Positions 16,552 to 24,961 of a DNA stretch of 64,000 nucleotides are shown here, in pieces. Each line of letters starts with the position of its first letter. Position 1 is the stretch's first letter. The position numbers and the translations under genes are program-made. Source of the DNA: Pseudomonas peli (GTDB taxonomy: Bacteria; Pseudomonadota; Gammaproteobacteria; Pseudomonadales; Pseudomonadaceae); contig NZ_FMTL01000005.1 of the NCBI RefSeq assembly GCF_900099645.1, forward strand, positions 1 through 64,000, read 5' to 3'. The notes below the pieces were generated by a model. The model saw nothing but the letters and a program-made list of their open reading frames with translations. It was not told where the DNA came from and ran no database searches.

Positions 16552-18210
16552 ATGTACGTATACGACCAGTACGACCAAAAAATCGTCGAAGACCGCGTCA
16601 AGCAGTATCGCGATCAAACCCGCCGTTACCTTGCCGGTGAACTGAGCGGTGAAGAATTCCGCCCACTGCGCCTGCAGAATGGCCTGTACATCCAGCGCTT
16701 TGCGCCCATGCTGCGCGTTGCCGTGCCGTACGGTCTGATGTCGTCCGCCCAAGTGCGCATGATGGCCAAGATTGCCCGTGACTACGACAAGGGCTACGCG
16801 CACATCAGCACCCGTCAGAACGTCCAGTTCAACTGGCCAGACCTGGAAGATGTGCCCGATATTCTCGCCGAGCTGGCCACCGTACAGATGCACGCGATCC
16901 AGACCAGCGGCAACTGCATCCGTAACACCACCACCGACCAGTTCGCCGGTGTGGCCAAGGATGAAATCATCGACCCACGTCCGTGGTGCGAGATCATTCG
17001 TCAGTGGTCGACCTTCCACCCCGAGTTCACCCACCTGCCGCGCAAGTTCAAGATTGCCGTCAACGGCGCAGTGAGCGACCGTGCCGCGATTGAAGTGCAC
17101 GACATCGGCCTGGAAGCGGTACAGAACGACGCCGGTGAGCTGGGCTTCCGTGTGTCCGTTGGTGGCGGCCTGGGCCGTACCCCGATCGTCGGTAGCTTTA
17201 TCAACGAATTCCTGCCGTGGCAGCACCTGATCAGTTACCTCGACGCCATCCTGCGTGTGTACAACCGCTACGGCCGTCGTGATAACAAGTACAAGGCGCG
17301 CATTAAGATTCTGGTCAAGGCGTTGACCCCTGAAGTGTTCGCCGAGCGCGTGAATGCTGAGTGGGTCCATCTGAAAGATGGCCCGACCACCCTGACCGAA
17401 GCCGAAGTGGCCCGCGTTGCCGCGCACTTTATCGATCCAAGCTACAAAGCCCTCGACGATCAGGATGCCGCTCTGGCTGCCCTGGATGCCGAACACCCAG
17501 GCTTTGCCCGCTGGCGTCAGCGCAACACTTTCGCGCACAAGAAGCCAGGCTATGTCGCCGTGACTCTGTCGCTCAAGCCAACCGGCGTGGCGCCGGGCGA
17601 TGTCACCGACAAGCAGTTTGATGCGATTGCTGACCTGGCCGACCGCTACAGCTTTGGCGAAGTACGCAACAGCCACAACCAGAACATCATCCTCGCGGAT
17701 GTTGAGCAGGCGCAGCTGTTCACCCTGTGGGGCGAGCTGCGTGAAAACGGTTTCGCCACGCCGAACGTCGGCCTGCTGACTGACATCATCTGCTGCCCGG
17801 GCGGCGACTTCTGCTCGCTGGCCAACGCCAAGTCGATCCCGATTGCCGAAGCCATTCAGCGCCGTTTTGACGACCTGGATTACCTGTTCGACATCGGCAA
17901 TATCGACCTGAATATCTCGGGTTGCATGAACGCCTGCGGTCACCACCACGTGGGCCATATCGGCATCCTCGGCGTGGACAAGAAAGGTCAGGAGTTCTAT
18001 CAGGTGTCCCTCGGCGGCAGCGCTGGCCGTGACGCAAGCCTGGCGCAGATCCTCGGCCCATCCTTCGCCGAAGCGGACATGGCTGACGTGATCGATAAGA
18101 TCGTCAAGGTCTATGTCGAGCGCCGCACCGAAGAAGAGAGTTTCCTCGACACCTTCCGCCGTATTGGTGTCGACCCGTTCAAGGAGCGCGTATATGCAGC
18201 GAATCATTAA
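16552..18210 (+). CDS. cysI: Assimilatory sulfite reductase hemoprotein subunit
   Basis: 552-aa siroheme/[4Fe-4S] enzyme that reduces sulfite to sulfide for cysteine synthesis. It has two ferredoxin-like half domains (first repeat near MMAKIARDYDKGYAHISTRQNVQFNWP) and the cluster/siroheme cysteines in IICCPGGDFCSLA and NISGCMNACGHHH. The fold is shared with nitrite reductases, but coupling to a DUF934 gene and PAO1 synteny favour sulfite reductase. The start has AGGACACTCC upstream. The stop lies 17 bases inside the next gene. CysB control is expected but not visible as a clear site. Confidence 0.92.
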   Translation: MYVYDQYDQKIVEDRVKQYRDQTRRYLAGELSGEEFRPLRLQNGLYIQRFAPMLRVAVPYGLMSSAQVRMMAKIARDYDKGYAHISTRQNVQFNWPDLEDVPDILAELATVQMHAIQTSGNCIRNTTTDQFAGVAKDEIIDPRPWCEIIRQWSTFHPEFTHLPRKFKIAVNGAVSDRAAIEVHDIGLEAVQNDAGELGFRVSVGGGLGRTPIVGSFINEFLPWQHLISYLDAILRVYNRYGRRDNKYKARIKILVKALTPEVFAERVNAEWVHLKDGPTTLTEAEVARVAAHFIDPSYKALDDQDAALAALDAEHPGFARWRQRNTFAHKKPGYVAVTLSLKPTGVAPGDVTDKQFDAIADLADRYSFGEVRNSHNQNIILADVEQAQLFTLWGELRENGFATPNVGLLTDIICCPGGDFCSLANAKSIPIAEAIQRRFDDLDYLFDIGNIDLNISGCMNACGHHHVGHIGILGVDKKGQEFYQVSLGGSAGRDASLAQILGPSFAEADMADVIDKIVKVYVERRTEEESFLDTFRRIGVDPFKERVYAANH

Positions 18211-18691
18211 GAACGGCCAGCTGATCGATGAAAGCTGGCACCTGCTGCCCAAGGACGCCACTCTGGACGGCATTCCCAACTGCGACGACCTGATCGTGCC
18301 GCTGGGCCTGTGGGTCGAGCACAGCACCGCGCTTAAGGCCCGCGATGGCGGCTTGGGCGTGTGGCTGGATGCCGGTGAGGAAATAGAGGAAATCGCCGAT
18401 CAGCTGGATAACTTCCAGGTCATCGCGCTGAACTTCCCGGCCTTTACTGATGGACGCCACACCTCCACCGCCTACCTGCTGCGTAACCGCTACGGCTACA
18501 AAGGCGAAGTGCGTGCCATTGGCGATGTGCTGCGCGATCAGCTGTTCTCCTACCTGCGCGTAGGCTTCGATGCCTTCGCCCTGCGCGAGGACAAAGACCC
18601 GCTGGATGCCTTGAAAGCCTTCGAGGAGTTCAGCGAGGTCTATCAGGCCTCCACGGACCAGCCGCTACCGCTGTTCCGTCGCCGCGCCTGA
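18194..18691 (+). CDS. DUF934 protein coupled to sulfite reductase
   Basis: 165-aa member of DUF934, a family found almost always beside cysI-type sulfite reductase and thought to assist it, possibly in electron supply or assembly; the role is not settled. Conserved pieces are IPNCDDLIVPLGLWVE, LDNFQVIALNFPAFTDGRHTSTAYLLRNRYGYKGEVRAIGDVLRDQL and LRVGFDAFALREDKD. The ATG at 18194 follows AAGGAGCGCG and lies inside the end of cysI, so the genes are translationally coupled. A strong terminator ends the operon. Confidence 0.9.
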   Translation: MQRIIKNGQLIDESWHLLPKDATLDGIPNCDDLIVPLGLWVEHSTALKARDGGLGVWLDAGEEIEEIADQLDNFQVIALNFPAFTDGRHTSTAYLLRNRYGYKGEVRAIGDVLRDQLFSYLRVGFDAFALREDKDPLDALKAFEEFSEVYQASTDQPLPLFRRRA

Positions 18692-18706
18692 TTCTGCCGG
18701 CAATTC

Positions 18707-18736
18707 AAAAGGCCACCCCTTGGGGTGGCCTTTTTT
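18707..18736. terminator. Bidirectional terminator between DUF934 and the AcuI-like gene
   Basis: AAAAGGCCACCCC / GGGGTGGCCTTTT stem with a 2-base loop and T6 tail, between convergent genes. Confidence 0.93.
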
Positions 18737-18748
18737 GTTTATTGCGAT

Positions 18749-19738
18749 TCAACCCAGATTGACCAGCACACGACCGACCTGATTGCCCGCGAGGATCTGC
18801 GCAATTGCATCCGGCAGTTGCTCAAGCGTCACTTCGGTGACCAGTGCATCGAGCTTGACCTTCCACTGCAGCGACAGCTTGTCCCACATCGACGCCTTAA
18901 CCACCAACGGCAGCTCAACCGAATCAACCCCGAGCAGATTCACTCCACGGAGAATAAAGGGCAGCACACTGCCCTTGAAACCGACCCCAGCCGTCAGGCC
19001 ACAGCAGGCAACGCTGGCACCGTAGCGCAGCGACTTAACCACGTTGAACAGAATATCCCCGCCCACACAATCCACTGCGCCAGCCCACTGCTCTTTGAGC
19101 ATCGGTTTATCGGTGCCGTCCTGCAGTTCGGCACGCAACACAATTTGCTGAGCACCTAGCGCCTTGAGGTAATCCGCCTGCTCTGCCTTGCCAGTCGATG
19201 CCGCTACGCGGTAACCCAGGGTAGTTAACAAAGCCACCGCGACACTGCCAACACCACCTGTGGCACCCGTCACCAGTACGGTGCCGGCATCCGGCGTCAG
19301 CCCGCTTTGCTCCAGCTTGTCGACACACAGCGCAGCCGTCAGCCCAGCGGTGCCAAGCACCATGGCCTCGCGCAGCGATAACCCTTTAGGTCGTTTCAGC
19401 GCCCAGCTGGCGGGAATGCGAATGTACTGAGCCAACCCGCCAGAGGTGTTCATCCCCAGGTCATAGCCGGTGACGATCACCTCATCGCCGGCGCTGAATT
19501 CAGCCACACTGGAAGCCTCCACTACGCCCGCGGCGTCTATACCCGGTGTGTGTGGAAAGCTTTTGGTCACACCACGGTTGCCACTCGCGGACAACGCATC
19601 TTTGTAGTTAAGCGAGGAATACTTGACCCGAATCAGCAGCTCGCCGGCGGGCAAGTCATCGATATCACGCTGCACAATCACCTGTTCGAAACCGCCCGCT
19701 GCGCTTTCACGGGCTTGCAATGCACTGAACTTGCTCAT
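18749..19738 (-). CDS. YhdH/AcuI-type NADPH-dependent medium-chain reductase
   Basis: 329-aa zinc-free MDR enzyme. Members reduce acryloyl-CoA to propionyl-CoA (AcuI) or similar enoyl substrates. It has the GroES-like N-terminal domain (SSLNYKDALSASGNRGVTKSFPHTPGIDAAG) and a Rossmann domain with VLVTGATGGVGSVAVALL. GAGGAAGAAC precedes the ATG. The acuI label is likely by full-length wording (YIRIPASWALKRPKGLSLREAMVLGTAGLTAA), but the substrate is not proven. It lies 25 bp downstream of sohB on the same strand. Confidence 0.9.
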   Translation of the reverse strand: MSKFSALQARESAAGGFEQVIVQRDIDDLPAGELLIRVKYSSLNYKDALSASGNRGVTKSFPHTPGIDAAGVVEASSVAEFSAGDEVIVTGYDLGMNTSGGLAQYIRIPASWALKRPKGLSLREAMVLGTAGLTAALCVDKLEQSGLTPDAGTVLVTGATGGVGSVAVALLTTLGYRVAASTGKAEQADYLKALGAQQIVLRAELQDGTDKPMLKEQWAGAVDCVGGDILFNVVKSLRYGASVACCGLTAGVGFKGSVLPFILRGVNLLGVDSVELPLVVKASMWDKLSLQWKVKLDALVTEVTLEQLPDAIAQILAGNQVGRVLVNLG

Positions 19739-19763
19739 GTTCTTCCTCTGTATGACGGACCGA

Positions 19764-20783
19764 TTACCAGAAGCGTTGCTGATTCAAACGACTCAACCAG
19801 TTCAGAACGAAGCGATCCAGCGCAACGCTGCCCGCCAGTCCAACGCGCTCCTGCAGGGTTTTCTTCTCGGCATAGTGCAAATGAAACAGCTCGGCGCTCT
19901 TGGCGCGTTCTGCCAAGTATTCGTCACTGGTCTTCAGCTCATCGACCAGTTGCTTATCCAGCGCCGCCAGGCCCAGCCAGACTTCGCCGGTGGCAATCTG
20001 ATCGATATCCAACTGCGGCCGGTAGCGGGCAACAAAGCCCTTGAACAACTCATGGGTGGTTTCCAGGTCTTCCTGGAACTTCTCCCGGCCCTTTTCGGTG
20101 TTCTCGCCGAACACGGTAAGGGTGCGCTTGTATTCACCGGCGGTAAGCACTTCAAAATCGATGTCATGCTTCTTCAGCAGGCGGTGCACGTTAGGCAGCT
20201 GGGCTACCACACCAATCGAACCAAGAATGGCGAACGGCGCGGAAATGATCTTCTCGCCAATGCAGGCCATCATGTAGCCACCGCTGGCAGCGACCTTGTC
20301 GATGCAGACAGTCAGCGGTACGCCCGCCTGACGAATGCGCGCCAACTGTGAAGAGGCCAGCCCATAGCTGTGCACCATGCCACCACCACTTTCCAAGCGC
20401 AGCACCACTTCATCCTGCGGCGTTGCCATAGTCAGTAAAGCAGTGATTTCGTGCCGCAGGCTGTCGGTGGCCGAGGCTTTGATGTCGCCATCAAAATCCA
20501 GCACGTAAACGCGCGGTTTGTGAACACCGGCCTTCTTTTCCTGCTTTGCAGCCTTGGCTTCAGCTTTACTCGCGGCTTTCAGTTGCTCTTTATCGAGCAC
20601 CGCATGTTCCATGCGCTGATGCAGCTGCTTGAAGAAATCATTGAGCTTGTTCACCTGCAACTGACCCGTGCCCTGACGGCCTTTGCTACGCAGAGCGGCA
20701 ATCGTCACCAGCACCACCACGATGGCAATAACCAGGGTCACTGTCTTGGCCAGAAAGCCGATGTACTCTGCAAAAAACTCCAC
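19764..20783 (-). CDS. sohB: SohB family inner-membrane S49 protease
   Basis: About 339-aa membrane-anchored signal-peptide-peptidase-like protease. One N-terminal membrane helix (KTVTLVIAIVVVLVTIAAL) is followed by a charged coiled stretch (KAASKAEAKAAKQEKKAG) and the S49 domain. The Lys of the catalytic dyad lies in CIDKVAASGGYMMAC and the nucleophile Ser in FAILGSIGVVAQ. The frame is open upstream, but GTG at 20783 follows AAGGGGGAATAC, giving MEFFAEYIGF. It shares an orientation with the AcuI-like gene. Confidence 0.93.
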   Translation of the reverse strand: MEFFAEYIGFLAKTVTLVIAIVVVLVTIAALRSKGRQGTGQLQVNKLNDFFKQLHQRMEHAVLDKEQLKAASKAEAKAAKQEKKAGVHKPRVYVLDFDGDIKASATDSLRHEITALLTMATPQDEVVLRLESGGGMVHSYGLASSQLARIRQAGVPLTVCIDKVAASGGYMMACIGEKIISAPFAILGSIGVVAQLPNVHRLLKKHDIDFEVLTAGEYKRTLTVFGENTEKGREKFQEDLETTHELFKGFVARYRPQLDIDQIATGEVWLGLAALDKQLVDELKTSDEYLAERAKSAELFHLHYAEKKTLQERVGLAGSVALDRFVLNWLSRLNQQRFW

Positions 20784-20993
20784 GTATTCCCCCTTTTCCC
20801 CATGGCTGCGCGCACTCACTGACTGCGCACATTAGCCCCCAAGCATACCGAGGCCATGGGTTCACGGCCAGCAAGCAAGGTCTAGACATTCAGCGCATTC
20901 ATGCAATTCAAACAAGCGTATGTTTTTACGTTGACAGCTCTTGAGCTTCCTCATACCCTCGCGAAACTTTCACCGCAGCGGAATCGAGCGGAC

Positions 20994-21704
20994 GTGGGCA
21001 GCATCTACCTGATTCGACATGGCCAAGCCTCCTTCGGTGCAGACGATTACGATGTGCTATCGCCCATTGGAATTCGCCAGGCCGAAGTGCTGGGCGAGCA
21101 CCTTGCTCAACTGGGTATACGCATTGACCGCAGTGTAAGCGGTGATCTGCGCCGCCAGCAGCACACGGCTAACAGTGCCTTACAGCAGCTGGAGCAAGCA
21201 GGCATTGCCACACCATCGCTGGAGATTGACTCTGCCTTCAACGAGTTTGATGCGGATGCCGTAATCCGCAGCCTGCTGCCGGACATGCTTGGCGAAGAAC
21301 CCGAAGCCCTGCACATTCTGCGCAATGGCGCCCAAAACCGAGCTGAATTTCAGCGCCTGTTCGCCAAGCTGATTGGCCGCTGGATTTCCGGTGAGCACGA
21401 CATGCCGGACCTGCAAAGCTGGCAAGGCTTCGTCGAGCAGGTTCAGGGCGGCCTTACCCGTCTACTTGAACAGGCTGACAGCAAACAAAACATTGCCGTA
21501 TTCACCTCAGGCGGCACCATCACCGCCCTATTGCACCTCATTACCGGTATCGCGCCTGCACAGGCGTTTGAACTGAACTGGCAAATTGTTAACACCTCAC
21601 TTAGCTGCCTTAAGTTTCGTGGCAGCCAAGTGAGCCTGGCTTCCTTCAACAGCCATGTGCATTTACAGCTGTTGAAGGCGCCGGAGCTCATCACGTATCG
21701 CTGA
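20994..21704 (+). CDS. Histidine phosphatase family protein (phosphoglycerate-mutase-like)
   Basis: 236-aa branch-1 histidine phosphatase. The phospho-acceptor is in YLIRHGQASFG at the N-terminus, the second Arg region in RSVSGDLRRQQHTANS, the acid in FNEFDAD, and the second His is replaced or shifted in VFTSGGTITALLH. GTG at 20994 gives the normal N-terminus just before IYLIRHG, whereas the longer frame adds 31 unrelated residues. A promoter-like TTGACA at 20931-20936 lies 17 bp from TACCCT. It heads a group with SCP2, kinase and SDR genes. The substrate is unknown. Confidence 0.85.
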   Translation: MGSIYLIRHGQASFGADDYDVLSPIGIRQAEVLGEHLAQLGIRIDRSVSGDLRRQQHTANSALQQLEQAGIATPSLEIDSAFNEFDADAVIRSLLPDMLGEEPEALHILRNGAQNRAEFQRLFAKLIGRWISGEHDMPDLQSWQGFVEQVQGGLTRLLEQADSKQNIAVFTSGGTITALLHLITGIAPAQAFELNWQIVNTSLSCLKFRGSQVSLASFNSHVHLQLLKAPELITYR

Positions 21705-21763
21705 GCTTCGGCCCACTGCACCCATCACGGGCGCTAGAAAAACCTGAGAAAAAGGAAGAAACC

Positions 21764-22075
21764 ATGAGCGTTGCAGACATCGTCAATACCATGCAGTCCA
21801 AATTCAACGCCGGTGCCGCTGCAGGCCTGGACCTGGTGTTTCAATTCAACATCGAAGACGGCGAGAACTACGCGCTGATCGTCAAGGACGGCACCTGCGC
21901 CGTTGAGAAAGGCGACAACGCCAACGCCAACGTGACCCTGATCATGGACACCGAGACCCTGAAAGGCATCACCAGCGGCGAAACCGACGGTATGCAAGCG
22001 TTCATGTCCGGCAAACTGCGCGCCGAAGGCGACATGATGCTGGCCATGAAGCTGGGCGAGCTGTTCCCGGTTTAA
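21764..22075 (+). CDS. SCP2 sterol-carrier-like domain protein
   Basis: 103-aa stand-alone SCP2 domain, a small lipid- or acyl-CoA-binding fold. Typical features are VFQFNIEDGENYALIVKDGTC in the middle, VTLIMDTETLKGITSGETDGMQAFMSGKLRAEGDMMLAMKLGELF at the end, and the gly/asp turn pattern. The ribosome site is AAAAAGGAAGAAACC. It is followed by a terminator, so it can be made more abundantly than the downstream genes. In the group context it may present a fatty acyl substrate. Confidence 0.9.
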   Translation: MSVADIVNTMQSKFNAGAAAGLDLVFQFNIEDGENYALIVKDGTCAVEKGDNANANVTLIMDTETLKGITSGETDGMQAFMSGKLRAEGDMMLAMKLGELFPV

Positions 22076-22099
22076 GCGGTAACGCTTCTGCGCTGCACC

Positions 22100-22130
22100 A
22101 AAAACCGGAGTCATTGACTCCGGTTTTTTT
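22100..22130 (+). terminator. Rho-independent terminator after the SCP2 gene
   Basis: AAAAACCGGAGTCA / TGACTCCGGTTTTT-type stem with a T7 run. Between it and the kinase gene there is another short hairpin (CCCGCC/GGCGGG, 22188-22205). Confidence 0.9.
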
Positions 22131-22283
22131 ATGGCTAGAAACCAGACTTAAATGGCCAATCAGGCAGCTTGATTAAGCAGCAACACGCCCGCCTATAACG
22201 GCGGGTATTCCTTGTGAGCTACAGGCTGCAGCATTAGATTAGCTAATTATCTTAGGCACCCATCATAAGCAGAAGGGATAAAC

Positions 22284-23351
22284 ATGGCGCTTACTGACCA
22301 GTCCACCCGAATCCGCGAAGGCGAAGAACTCGACGCCGCGGTCATCGACCAGTACCTCAAGGCGCATATCCCTGGCTTGGCGGGCGAGCCGCGCATCAGC
22401 CAGTTTCCTGGCGGCGCCTCGAACTTGACCTATCTGCTCGAATACCCCAACCAGGAATTTGTACTGCGTCGTCCGCCCTTCGGCCACAAAGCCAAATCGG
22501 CTCACGACATGGGCCGCGAGTACCGCATCCTCAATCAGCTCAACGCCGGTTTTCCTTACTGCCCGAAAGCCTACGTGCACTGCACCGACGAGTCGGTGAT
22601 CGGTGCCGAGTTCTATGTCATGGAACGGGTCAACGGCATCATCCTGCGTTCGGAGATGCCAGCGGAGCTGAACTTCAGCCCCGAGCAGACCCGCGAGCTG
22701 TGCAAGAGCTTTATCGACAAGATGGTCGAACTGCACAACGTCGACTATCAAGCCTGCGGCCTGGGTGACCTGGGTAAGCCTGAGGGCTATGTGCAGCGGC
22801 AGATCGGCGGCTGGAGTGATCGCTACGACAAGGCGCTGACCCCCGACGCACCGTTGTGGGAACCGGTCAAAGCCTGGCTCAAGGACAAGATGCCAGCCGA
22901 CCACCACAAGCCCGGTATCGTGCATAACGACTACCGCTTCGATAACGTCATCCTCAGCCCGCAGAACCCAAGCCAAATTATCGGCGTACTGGACTGGGAG
23001 CTGACCACCATCGGCGATCCGCTGATGGATCTGGGCAATACCCTCGCCTACTGGATCGAAGCAGGCGACTCGGCGCCAATTCAGATGATGCGCCGCCAGC
23101 CGAGCAACGCCCCTGGCATGCTGACTCGCCAGCAGTTCGCCGACTACTACGCTGAGCGCTCAGGTATCGAGATCAAGAGCATCGACTTCTACTACACCTA
23201 CGGCTTGTTCCGCCTGGCCGGCATCGTGCAGCAGATCTACTACCGCTACTTCCATGGCCAGACTCAGGACAAACGCTTCGCGCAGTTCATTCACATGAAC
23301 AAGCTGCTGGAGCAGATGAGCCTGCAGGTCATCAATAAATCGCAGCTGTAA
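22284..23351 (+). CDS. APH/choline-kinase-fold phosphotransferase (ACAD10/LvaA-like)
   Basis: 355-aa kinase-fold protein. The glycine-rich region is QFPGGASNLTYLLE. The catalytic loop is GIVHNDYRFDNVIL, with the base Asp and metal Asn, and the metal Asp is in GVLDWELTTIGDPLMDLG, so it should be active. This subgroup resembles the kinase domain of ACAD10/11 and P. putida LvaA, which phosphorylate 4-hydroxyacyl-CoAs, rather than antibiotic kinases. It is followed after 37 bp by an SDR gene, which fits acyl-CoA metabolism. Antibiotic resistance is unlikely. Confidence 0.88.
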   Translation: MALTDQSTRIREGEELDAAVIDQYLKAHIPGLAGEPRISQFPGGASNLTYLLEYPNQEFVLRRPPFGHKAKSAHDMGREYRILNQLNAGFPYCPKAYVHCTDESVIGAEFYVMERVNGIILRSEMPAELNFSPEQTRELCKSFIDKMVELHNVDYQACGLGDLGKPEGYVQRQIGGWSDRYDKALTPDAPLWEPVKAWLKDKMPADHHKPGIVHNDYRFDNVILSPQNPSQIIGVLDWELTTIGDPLMDLGNTLAYWIEAGDSAPIQMMRRQPSNAPGMLTRQQFADYYAERSGIEIKSIDFYYTYGLFRLAGIVQQIYYRYFHGQTQDKRFAQFIHMNKLLEQMSLQVINKSQL

Positions 23352-23388
23352 ACGGCCGAACAGGCCTCTCATAAGAAAGGAAAAGCCC

Positions 23389-24156
23389 ATGTCCAAGACC
23401 CATCTGTTCGACCTCGACGGCAAGATCGCTTTCGTTTCCGGCGCCAGCCGTGGTATCGGCGAGGCCATTGCCAAACTGCTGGCCCAACAAGGCGCTCACG
23501 TCATCGTTTCGAGCCGCAAGATCGACGACTGCCAAAAAGTCGCGGATGCCATCATCGCAGACGGCGGTAAGGCCACGGCAATTGCCTGCCACATTGGCGA
23601 GATGGAGCAAATCAGCAACGTCTTCGCGCAGATCAAAGAGCAATTCGGCCGTCTCGACGTACTGGTCAACAACGCCGCCACCAACCCGCAGTTCTGCAAC
23701 GTGCTCGACACCGACTTGGGCGCGTTCCAGAAGACCGTTGATGTGAACATTCGTGGTTACTACTTCATGTCCATCGAGGGCGGCAAACTGATGAAGGCCA
23801 ACGGTGGTGGCAGCATCATCAACGTGGCCTCGATCAACGGCGTCTCGCCGGGTGAATTCCAAGGTATTTACTCGGTCACCAAAGCTGCCGTCATCAGCAT
23901 GACCAAGGTCTTCGCCAAGGAATGCGCGCAGTTCGGCATTCGTTGCAACGCCCTGCTGCCAGGCCTGACTGACACCAAGTTCGCCTCAGCGCTGACCAAG
24001 AACGATGCCATCCTCAAAGTCGCCTTGCAGCGCATCCCGCTCAAGCGTGTGGCTGATCCGAGTGAAATGGCTGGCACCGTGCTGTACCTAGCCAGCGATG
24101 CCTCCAGCTACACCACCGGCGTGGCATTGAATGTGGATGGCGGCTTCCTCTCCTGA
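23389..24156 (+). CDS. Short-chain dehydrogenase/reductase
   Basis: 255-aa classical SDR. Its cofactor motif is VSGASRGIGEAIAKLL, with NNAA at VLVNNAATNP, catalytic Ser region INVASINGVSPGEFQG, and Tyr-Lys in GIYSVTKAAVISM. The C-terminal VALNVDGGFLS is standard. It uses NAD(P)H for an alcohol/ketone step. Ribosome site: AGAAAGGAAAAGCCC. It is the last gene of the kinase-SDR pair and is followed by a terminator. The substrate is probably a hydroxyacyl-CoA, by context. Confidence 0.93.
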   Translation: MSKTHLFDLDGKIAFVSGASRGIGEAIAKLLAQQGAHVIVSSRKIDDCQKVADAIIADGGKATAIACHIGEMEQISNVFAQIKEQFGRLDVLVNNAATNPQFCNVLDTDLGAFQKTVDVNIRGYYFMSIEGGKLMKANGGGSIINVASINGVSPGEFQGIYSVTKAAVISMTKVFAKECAQFGIRCNALLPGLTDTKFASALTKNDAILKVALQRIPLKRVADPSEMAGTVLYLASDASSYTTGVALNVDGGFLS

Positions 24157-24171
24157 GATAGCCAATCCAAT

Positions 24172-24199
24172 AAAAAAGGGACCCTCGGGTCCCTTTTTT
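24172..24199. terminator. Bidirectional terminator after the SDR gene
   Basis: AAAAAAGGGACCC / GGGTCCCTTTTTT with a 2-base loop, between convergent genes. Confidence 0.94.
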
Positions 24200-24211
24200 G
24201 CAGCCTGGAAT

Positions 24212-24859
24212 TTACTGCCAGTCCTTTAGCGCCTGCTTGGCGGCCGGATTCATTGGCTCAGCGAGCAAGCCAGCAGGCGTCAGGTTGATGCTGTACACCG
24301 CCTCATCGGCAAGCGGCAGGTACGTTACCCGGCGCGCCTGTGGGTCGAAGATAAACAGATCATGCTGACCCAACCGCAGCCAGCGCCAAAGATCGATGCC
24401 ATACGGACTGTGCGCCAGCTCGACACGGGTATGCTGCGCCAGGCTCTGCTGTTCGATGGAAAGAAAACGCCCCGAGAGCTTTTCCAGGCGATAACCTGGC
24501 TGCAAACCAATCAACTCGGCCAGCCCCTTCCACTGCAGAAATCGCGCATCAAGCTGCCAGAGGTCGCCCTCCATGGTCAGTGTGCGCTCACGACCGCCCT
24601 CCAGCACACTGACGCGATACAGCGGGCCGTCAGCCTTGAAGCTCAACGTCGCCAGCGGCTTACCTTCAGGAATTGCTGCGTAGCTGCGCAAATCGTTGGC
24701 CAACAGACCAATCAGCGCCGCCAAGGCGAGAAATGCCAGGCCGCAGGTGCCACGCAACCAACCGAGAAACCAGTGACGATTGAACAGGATGCGCGCCGCA
24801 ACAAACGCCGCCAATAACCCTAGCAATGCCGTTGCCCATGCCAGTCCGCCGTATTGCAT
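24212..24859 (-). CDS. Conserved membrane-anchored protein of unknown function
   Basis: 215 aa from the ATG at 24859. Two N-terminal membrane helices (LAWATALLGLLAAFVAARILF; LRGTCGLAFLALAALIGLLA) precede a soluble, probably periplasmic, beta-rich domain (LATLSFKADGPLYRVSVLEGG; TRVELAHSPYGIDLWRWLRLGQ). Relatives in Pseudomonas are labelled multidrug efflux pump in databases as I recall, but nothing here looks like a transporter. The frame extends 29 codons upstream without a ribosome site; AAGGA lies before the chosen start. Confidence 0.75.
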   Translation of the reverse strand: MQYGGLAWATALLGLLAAFVAARILFNRHWFLGWLRGTCGLAFLALAALIGLLANDLRSYAAIPEGKPLATLSFKADGPLYRVSVLEGGRERTLTMEGDLWQLDARFLQWKGLAELIGLQPGYRLEKLSGRFLSIEQQSLAQHTRVELAHSPYGIDLWRWLRLGQHDLFIFDPQARRVTYLPLADEAVYSINLTPAGLLAEPMNPAAKQALKDWQ

Positions 24860-24961
24860 TGCCGTGCATTCCTTATGCGTGAGATTGCCGGCATTATGCG
24901 CAGCTACCTGGCTATAGAACAGCCAGAGAACACCACAATTAGACACAGGACGTGTTTTTAA

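Noticed and set aside
16552-18210. Nitrite reductase instead of sulfite reductase
   Set aside because: The fold is shared, but the DUF934 coupling, cysteine pattern and gene order favour the sulfite enzyme.
16441-18327. 628-aa minus-strand ORF opposite cysI
   Set aside because: Exact antisense of a well-supported sulfite reductase; composition is that of a reverse-complement shadow.
22284-23351. Antibiotic (aminoglycoside) resistance gene
   Set aside because: The fold is APH-like, but sequence and SDR neighbour point to the ACAD10/LvaA kinase group.
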